From Bacillota bacterium (GTDB lineage Bacteria > Bacillota > Bacilli > Alicyclobacillales > Alicyclobacillaceae), in the NCBI GenBank assembly GCA_021820805.1, contig JAKADF010000001.1:1-26744 (forward strand): a stretch of DNA of 26,744 bases, written 5' to 3'. Position 1 is the first letter of the stretch; each line of letters starts with the position of its first letter. The notes under the pieces are model-generated. The model was not told where the DNA came from. It did no database searches and was given only the letters and a program-made list of their open reading frames with translations. Below, in pieces: positions 22,540-26,744 of this stretch. A program made the position numbers and the translations under genes.

Positions 22540-23726
22540 ATTTTTCGTTAAGTCAAGAGCAGCTTGAACTGCAATCAATGGTTCGGAAATTTACGAAGAC
22601 GGAAATTCTCCCGTACATTCGTGAATGGGATGAACAGCATCATATTGAAACCAGTGTTATTCGGAAGTTAGCTGAACTTGGTTTAATGGGTGTATGTATT
22701 CCTGAACAGTATGGCGGAGCAGGTATGGACTATAATTCGCTCGCTATTGTCTGCAGCGAGCTTGAATATGGTGATACAGCGTACAGGACTGCAGTTTCTG
22801 TTCACACAGGCTTAAACAGCATGACGTTGCTGCAATGGGGAAATGAGGAACAAAAACAAAAATATTTGGTTCCACAAGCACAAGGTAAACAACTTGGTGC
22901 TTTTGCGCTAACGGAACCGAATGCGGGGTCAGATGCTGGTGCACTTCAGACGAGGGCTGTGCGAGATGGTGACCATTATGTTTTAAATGGATCGAAAATA
23001 TGGATTTCCATGGCCGACTATGCAGATAACATTTTAGTCTTTGCAACAGTTGACCCAGAGAAAAAGCATCGTGGTATAACCGCATTCATCGTAGAACGGT
23101 CATTCCCTGGCGTCACAACCCGTCCTCTAAAAGGAAAGCTTGGTATTCATGGGGGAGATACAGGAGAAGTCATTCTCGAAGACGTACGTGTTCCTGTGGA
23201 AAATCGGCTTGGTGAAGAAGGGGAAGGCTTCAAAATTGCAATGTCAGCTCTTGATAACGGAAGGTTTACAGTTGCTGCAGGCGCAGCTGGACTTACGCGT
23301 GCGTGCTTGGATGCTTCAGTAAAATACGCGCATGAACGGAAGACATTTGGTGTTGAAATAGGCAAGCATCAACTCGTTCAACAGATGATTGCAAAGATGG
23401 AGGCAGGACTGCAAACATCTGATTTGCTTGTGTATCGCTCAGGTTGGCTTAAGAACCAAGGAGTGCGGAATACACGTGAAACGTCCTTAGCAAAATGGAT
23501 CGCGTCTGACATTGCTTTCCAAAGCGCATCTGACGCAATACAAATTCACGGCGCATACGGCTACTCAAATGAATATCCAGTGGAGCGCTTCTTGCGTAAC
23601 TCTAAAGCTTTGGTGATTTACGAAGGAACACGGGAAATTCATACGATTATGCAAGCAGAATATGTGCTGGGTTATCGGGAAGACAAGAAACTAAATAAGA
23701 TGCTACCGGCATGGAACGCAGAGTAA
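22533..23726 (+). CDS. Acyl-CoA dehydrogenase, short-chain or glutaryl-CoA type
   Basis: A 397-residue FAD flavoenzyme that introduces an alpha-beta double bond into an acyl-CoA and passes electrons to ETF. The N-terminal helical domain is at about 1-110, the beta domain begins with FALTEPNAGSDAGAL, and the C-terminal helical domain ends with the catalytic base Glu364 in VIYEGTREIH, the position used by short-chain and glutaryl enzymes. TAYRTAVSVHTGLNSM carries Arg85, at the place of the Arg that binds the distal carboxylate in glutaryl-CoA dehydrogenase (YRSAMSVQ). With the adjoining CoA-transferase this suggests glutaryl-CoA or a similar dicarboxyl-CoA, but the rest of the sequence resembles ordinary butyryl-type enzymes. 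The substrate is therefore open. Confidence 0.9.
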   Translation: MLDFSLSQEQLELQSMVRKFTKTEILPYIREWDEQHHIETSVIRKLAELGLMGVCIPEQYGGAGMDYNSLAIVCSELEYGDTAYRTAVSVHTGLNSMTLLQWGNEEQKQKYLVPQAQGKQLGAFALTEPNAGSDAGALQTRAVRDGDHYVLNGSKIWISMADYADNILVFATVDPEKKHRGITAFIVERSFPGVTTRPLKGKLGIHGGDTGEVILEDVRVPVENRLGEEGEGFKIAMSALDNGRFTVAAGAAGLTRACLDASVKYAHERKTFGVEIGKHQLVQQMIAKMEAGLQTSDLLVYRSGWLKNQGVRNTRETSLAKWIASDIAFQSASDAIQIHGAYGYSNEYPVERFLRNSKALVIYEGTREIHTIMQAEYVLGYREDKKLNKMLPAWNAE

Positions 23727-23756
23727 GAAATCAAAGACCAAGAAGGACTATGTTTC

Positions 23757-24557
23757 GTGGATAAAACTCGTACTTCCCAAACGCTTGCCAGAGGGCTTAA
23801 AATTTTAAATCTGTTCCAAGAAAAAAGCAGCAAGCACAGCCGTTTTGGAACATACAGGGTTGAACTTGGCATCAAGGAAATGCAAGAGGAACTCAATCTG
23901 CCTAAGACTGTTATATCAAGGTTAGTTACTACGCTAAGTGATTATGGTTATTTGTATCAAAACCCGCAAACGAAAAAATACATGCTTGGGATAACCGCGT
24001 ACACGTTAGGTTTGTGCGCGGTTCCGGAGCTTGAAATTCGAAATATCTCTGTTCCATTTATGGAAAAGCTGGCGCATGCTACGCGTGAAACGGTCAGCTT
24101 AAATGTGGTCGATCCGCTGACATACAATGGAACTTGCATTTCCTCAATTGACAGCCCGGAGGATATCAAGTTAACGACGAGACTCGGCAGCGTTCGTCCT
24201 CTTCATCGCGGCGCGAGCCGTAAAGTTCTTTTAGCTCATTTAGAGCCATGGCAGCAAGATCAGTATATAGCAAGGCTAACGCTTGAGCCTGAACGGGAAA
24301 AACAGTTGCGTAATGAACTTAACCAAATTGTAGAGTCCGGGTATGCATATAGTGAGCAAGAGTTGGACGAAGGTGCATGTGCGGTGGCTGCACCTATTGT
24401 TACGGAGGATAGGCGGCTCCTTGCTGGCATTGCCATAGCAGGACCTTTATATCGAATGACACCAGAGCGATTTTCTACGTGGATTTCTTTAGTGAATGAA
24501 GCTGCGAACGGGATTGCAAATGCACTTCAACCGCCAAAATTAGTGCAAGAGGACTAA
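23757..24557 (+). CDS. IclR-family transcriptional regulator
   Basis: A 266-residue regulator with an N-terminal winged helix-turn-helix (residues about 8-70: TLARGLKILNLFQEK... KEMQEELNLPKTVISRLVTTLSDYGYLYQNPQTKKYMLG) and a C-terminal effector domain (about 85-260) with the usual features: LEIRNISVPFMEKLAHATRETVSLNV, LGSVRPLHRGASRKVLLAH and YSEQELDEGACAVAAPI. The GTG start at 23757 follows AAGAAGGA. It is 30 bases behind the acyl-CoA dehydrogenase gene, so it is likely the last gene of that operon and controls it, probably through the palindrome at 21213-21237. The inducer would be a metabolite of the acid degraded by the two enzymes. Confidence 0.92.
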   Translation: MDKTRTSQTLARGLKILNLFQEKSSKHSRFGTYRVELGIKEMQEELNLPKTVISRLVTTLSDYGYLYQNPQTKKYMLGITAYTLGLCAVPELEIRNISVPFMEKLAHATRETVSLNVVDPLTYNGTCISSIDSPEDIKLTTRLGSVRPLHRGASRKVLLAHLEPWQQDQYIARLTLEPEREKQLRNELNQIVESGYAYSEQELDEGACAVAAPIVTEDRRLLAGIAIAGPLYRMTPERFSTWISLVNEAANGIANALQPPKLVQED

Positions 24558-24596
24558 GGTTAAGGATATGGGCAAATTTTCAGATAAATATTATTT

Positions 24597-24608
24597 ACTC
24601 TATAGAGT
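24597..24608. promoter_or_regulatory. 12-bp palindrome in the trpB upstream region
   Basis: ACTCTATAGAGT is a perfect palindrome that overlaps the TTACTC of a possible promoter (TTACTC-N16-TAGAAT, 24595-24622). It could be an operator. I see no T-box or anti-TRAP-type leader here, since only 115 bases separate the IclR gene from trpB. Confidence 0.35.
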
Positions 24609-24672
24609 CAATCGTGTAGAATAAGTGCCAGCGTAGAGCAGTTTAGTTGAGATGAGTAAAGGGGAGTTATGG

Positions 24673-25896
24673 ATGAGCATAGTTAAAGTTTCGAGTCAGG
24701 GTGTGTTCGGCGAAGGCAATTTAACATTTGGTGGAAGTTTTGTACCAGATATGTTGCAGACAGCGCTCGATAATGTTGCTGCTGCATTTGAGAAATATAA
24801 AGATGACCCCGAATTTATTCGTGAATTTGAGTACTATCTTAAATCTTATGTAGGCCGCGAAAATCCACTTTATTATGCAAAAAACTTATCCGAGCAACTC
24901 GGTGGGGCAAAAATTTACTTAAAGCGCGAAGATCTCAATCATACTGGAGCTCACAAAATTAATAATACAATCGGTCAGATTTTGTTAGCAAAGCGCATGG
25001 GTGCGAAACGCGTTATTGCAGAGACTGGAGCAGGCCAACACGGTGTTGCTACTGCGACCGTATGCGCTCTGTTTAATATTCCATGTACGATTTACATGGG
25101 TGAAGTCGACACCAAGCGTCAGGCGCTTAACGTATTTAGGATGCAGCTCTTAGGTGCGAAAGTGGTCGCAGCGAAATCAGGAAATCGGACTCTGAAGGAA
25201 GCTGTTGATGAAGCACTTCAGGACTTTGCAGTGAACTATAAGGATACATTTTATTTGCTGGGTTCTGCCGTTGGACCGCACCCCTATCCTTTAATGGTTC
25301 GGCACTTCCAGTCCGTTATCGGGCAAGAAGCAAGAGCGCAAATACTTGAACAAGAGGGCAGGCTCCCCGATTATGTTGTTGCTTGTGTCGGTGGCGGATC
25401 AAATGCTATTGGACTCTTTTATCCATTTGTAGATGACTTATCAGTAAAAATAGTCGGAGTTGAGCCTGGTGGTAAAGGCATTAATACGGGCTATCATGCG
25501 GCGCCGCTAACGTTAGGGAAACCGGACATCATTCATGGATTTAAATGTTACGTAATGGAAGATGCAGAAAAATGCCATTCCATTGCCGCTGGACTTGATT
25601 ACCCTGGCGTTGGACCCGAGCATTCTTATTACAAAGCGATTGGTCGAGCAGAGTATTTGAGTGTAAATGACGATGAGGCACTTTCTGCTTTTGTGCGTTT
25701 GTCCCAAACTGAAGGAATTATCCCCGCGCTTGAATCGAGCCATGCGGTTGCGTATGCGATGAAGCTTGCTCCAACTTTATCAAAAGATCAAGTAATTATC
25801 GTTAATTTAAGCGGACGCGGTGATAAAGACGTTGCACAAGTTGCTGATATGTTAAAAGAGCAGGGGAAGGCAGAATTAGTATCTGGAAACTTGTGA
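24673..25896 (+). CDS. trpB: Tryptophan synthase beta chain TrpB
   Basis: A 407-residue PLP enzyme that condenses indole and serine to tryptophan. ATG 24673 follows AAAGGGGAG at about 6 bases; the upstream start at 24652 is worse. The PLP lysine Lys95 lies in [16 protein letters not shown], and [33 protein letters not shown], the phosphate-binding [10 protein letters not shown] and the C-terminal [10 protein letters not shown] are all classic TrpB1 motifs. The alpha-subunit contact region is present, so it appears normal. But trpA and the other trp genes are not in the window: the gene stands alone between iclR and a terminator. It may be a second copy that salvages indole, or the only trpB in a dispersed pathway. 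Confidence 0.96.
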   Translation: MSIVKVSSQGVFGEGNLTFGGSFVPDMLQTALDNVAAAFEKYKDDPEFIREFEYYLKSYVGRENPLYYAKNLSEQLGGAKIYLKREDLNHTGAHKINNTIGQILLAKRMGAKRVIAETGAGQHGVATATVCALFNIPCTIYMGEVDTKRQALNVFRMQLLGAKVVAAKSGNRTLKEAVDEALQDFAVNYKDTFYLLGSAVGPHPYPLMVRHFQSVIGQEARAQILEQEGRLPDYVVACVGGGSNAIGLFYPFVDDLSVKIVGVEPGGKGINTGYHAAPLTLGKPDIIHGFKCYVMEDAEKCHSIAAGLDYPGVGPEHSYYKAIGRAEYLSVNDDEALSAFVRLSQTEGIIPALESSHAVAYAMKLAPTLSKDQVIIVNLSGRGDKDVAQVADMLKEQGKAELVSGNL

Positions 25897-25932
25897 TACT
25901 CTCTTAAACATTAAAAAATATATGTGTATTTT

Positions 25933-25966
25933 AGGCGCTAGGCATTCTTACTGCTTAGCGCCTTTT
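25933..25966 (+). terminator. Intrinsic terminator after trpB
   Basis: AGGCGCTAGGCA pairs with TGCTTAGCGCCT over an 11- to 12-bp stem with a G-U pair and a small loop, and TTTT follows. It ends the trpB transcript. Confidence 0.8.
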
Positions 25967-26074
25967 GAATGCATTTAAGTGTATCTAAATTACCTCGGCT
26001 GAGGAATAATCGTTTATGATAAGATTGAGTAAAGTTTGATTGATTATCACACAGCAAATTGGAGGCAGCTAAAC

Positions 26075-26362
26075 TTGGAGCATACAGAATTTGATGCCTG
26101 GTTAGACACACTTCCTGATGAGGAAATTCCCCATTTTGAAGAAACAGCACTTGAAGTGGGCATTGAATGGGCTAAGGAAAATCGAGATTTGATTGCGGAA
26201 ACTTGTTTTGAAGATTTTAGCGGAAACAACCCAATTGAATGGGTCGAAGATGCTGTTGATCTCATTAGTACCAGTTGTAAACGTCTTGACGAAGCTGAGC
26301 ACATTGTACAAGAAGTGGTGACAAGAACGTTTGAACGGCTTGGTGTTCAACTGAATGTTTGA
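26075..26362 (+). CDS. Small acidic hypothetical protein
   Basis: A 95-residue protein. GGAGG at 26061-26065 is 9 bases from a TTG at 26075, better than the more upstream TTG at 26036. It is acidic and helical (EFDAWLDTLPDEEIPHFEETALEVGIEWAKENRDLIAE... ISTSCKRLDEAEHIVQEVVTRTFERLGVQ), with no membrane segment or signal. I do not recognise the family. It follows trpB after its terminator and precedes two tRNA genes. Confidence 0.55.
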   Translation: MEHTEFDAWLDTLPDEEIPHFEETALEVGIEWAKENRDLIAETCFEDFSGNNPIEWVEDAVDLISTSCKRLDEAEHIVQEVVTRTFERLGVQLNV

Positions 26363-26413
26363 CTGCACCCTTTTTGACTATAAATTTCCTGTTAATGTAT
26401 GAATGAATAACAG

Positions 26414-26442
26414 TTGAAATATTTCCTGGAGTATGTTAATCT
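26414..26442 (+). promoter_or_regulatory. Promoter for the tRNA genes
   Basis: TTGAAA (26414-26419), 17-base spacer, TAATCT (26437-26442). It lies 46 bases before tRNA-Ala. Confidence 0.6.
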
Positions 26443-26488
26443 ATCTCTTGTCGCTGGACAAGCTGTCAAGTGCAGTAAGCGGCAATGT

Positions 26489-26564
26489 GGGGGTATAGCT
26501 CAGCTGGGAGAGCACCTGCCTTGCAAGCAGGGGGTCATCGGTTCGAATCCGTTTACCTCCACCA
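26489..26564 (+). tRNA. tRNA-Ala (TGC)
   Basis: Full cloverleaf with CCA encoded: acceptor GGGGGTA / TACCTCC, D-arm with GCTC...GAGC, anticodon stem CCTGC / GCAGG around CTTGCAA with anticodon TGC, and T-loop TTCGAAT. The T-stem (ATCGG / CCGTT) has one mismatched pair, slightly unusual. Confidence 0.95.
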
Positions 26565-26597
26565 TATATAGTGATTGGAGAAATCCAATCCTAATGT

Positions 26598-26672
26598 TCC
26601 TCGATAGCTCAGCGGTAGAGCATCCGGCTGTTAACCGGAGGGTCGTAGGTTCGAATCCTACTCGGGGAGCCA
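26598..26672 (+). tRNA. tRNA-Asn (GTT)
   Basis: Cloverleaf with CCA: acceptor TCCTCGA / TCGGGGA, anticodon loop CTGTTAA with GTT, T-loop TTCGAAT. It lies 33 bases after tRNA-Ala and is probably co-transcribed; a GATTGGA-GAAA-TCCAATC hairpin in the gap may guide processing. Confidence 0.95.
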
Positions 26673-26685
26673 TTTTTATGTCTGA

Positions 26686-26730
26686 AACACTTAACATTGT
26701 TTGGAATTTAATGTTGAGTGTTTTTTATTT
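26686..26730 (+). terminator. Terminator after the tRNA operon
   Basis: AACACTTAACATT (26686-26698) pairs with AATGTTGAGTGTT (26710-26722), a 13-bp stem with one G-U pair, followed by TTTTATTT. Confidence 0.85.
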
Positions 26731-26744
26731 AAACCAAAGGTTTT

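Noticed and set aside
24558..24672. T-box or TRAP leader upstream of trpB
   Set aside because: The region is only 115 bases, with no T-box sequence (TGGNACCGCG) and no GAG/TAG repeats.
26500..26697. Minus-strand 65-codon frame with GFEPTTLRLTAGCSTAELSR
   Set aside because: It is the antisense of the two tRNA genes. This kind of sequence is a well-known false protein in databases.

Overview
The window looks like chromosomal DNA of a low-to-moderate GC, spore-forming, flagellated member of the Bacillota (Bacilli). The signs are strong AGGAGG-type ribosome binding sites, frequent TTG/GTG starts, sigma-A-like promoters, a LysM-GH18 spore-type hydrolase, a YvyF-type flagellar-regulon protein, a c-di-GMP-I riboswitch, and ARG-box, LexA-box and cre-like sites. 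An Alicyclobacillaceae-like or related lineage is plausible, but the sequence alone does not settle this.

Layout. Positions 1-5300 are a gene-poor, decayed-looking segment. It holds a degenerate 5S rRNA copy (256-371), a short repeat/hairpin, two small membrane-type genes, an apparently 5'-truncated gene of unknown function, an MGT-type glycosyltransferase, a COG3315-type methyltransferase and a small membrane protein. A DUF1361-type membrane protein follows (5331-6065). Positions 6361-8155 form a type II (actin-like, ParM/ALP) segregation cassette: an AT-rich repeat region, a ParM-like ATPase and a small ParR-like partner, ending in a hairpin.

The most interesting part is 8305-13604. A strong promoter runs into a class I c-di-GMP riboswitch with an overlapping intrinsic terminator. 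A LexA-type box sits immediately before the next ribosome binding site. Then come a small membrane protein (holin- or anti-sigma-sized), two adjacent genes that look like a split sigma factor (region 4 protein, then region 2 protein, as in SigO-RsoA), a LysM-LysM-GH18 hydrolase, a GAF-GGDEF protein with a destroyed GGDEF motif, an NlpC/P60 lipoprotein and a YvyF-like zinc-ribbon protein. I infer a cell-wall-remodelling or lysis programme fed by c-di-GMP, and perhaps by DNA damage, through a two-subunit sigma factor. This is a hypothesis drawn from gene order and sites.

The second half (13836-25896) is metabolic: an acyl-CoA ligase; argJ standing alone behind an ARG-box-like site; a 3-hydroxybutyrate module (tannase/3HB-oligomer-hydrolase-like esterase with a frameshift at an A9 run, 3-hydroxybutyrate dehydrogenase, acetoacetyl-CoA synthetase behind a cre-like site); a CoA-transferase / acyl-CoA dehydrogenase / IclR operon behind an IclR-type palindrome; and a standalone trpB. 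Together the 3HB genes would turn 3HB oligomers into 3HB, acetoacetate and acetoacetyl-CoA. The window ends with a small unknown gene and tRNA-Ala(TGC) and tRNA-Asn(GTT), followed by a terminator.
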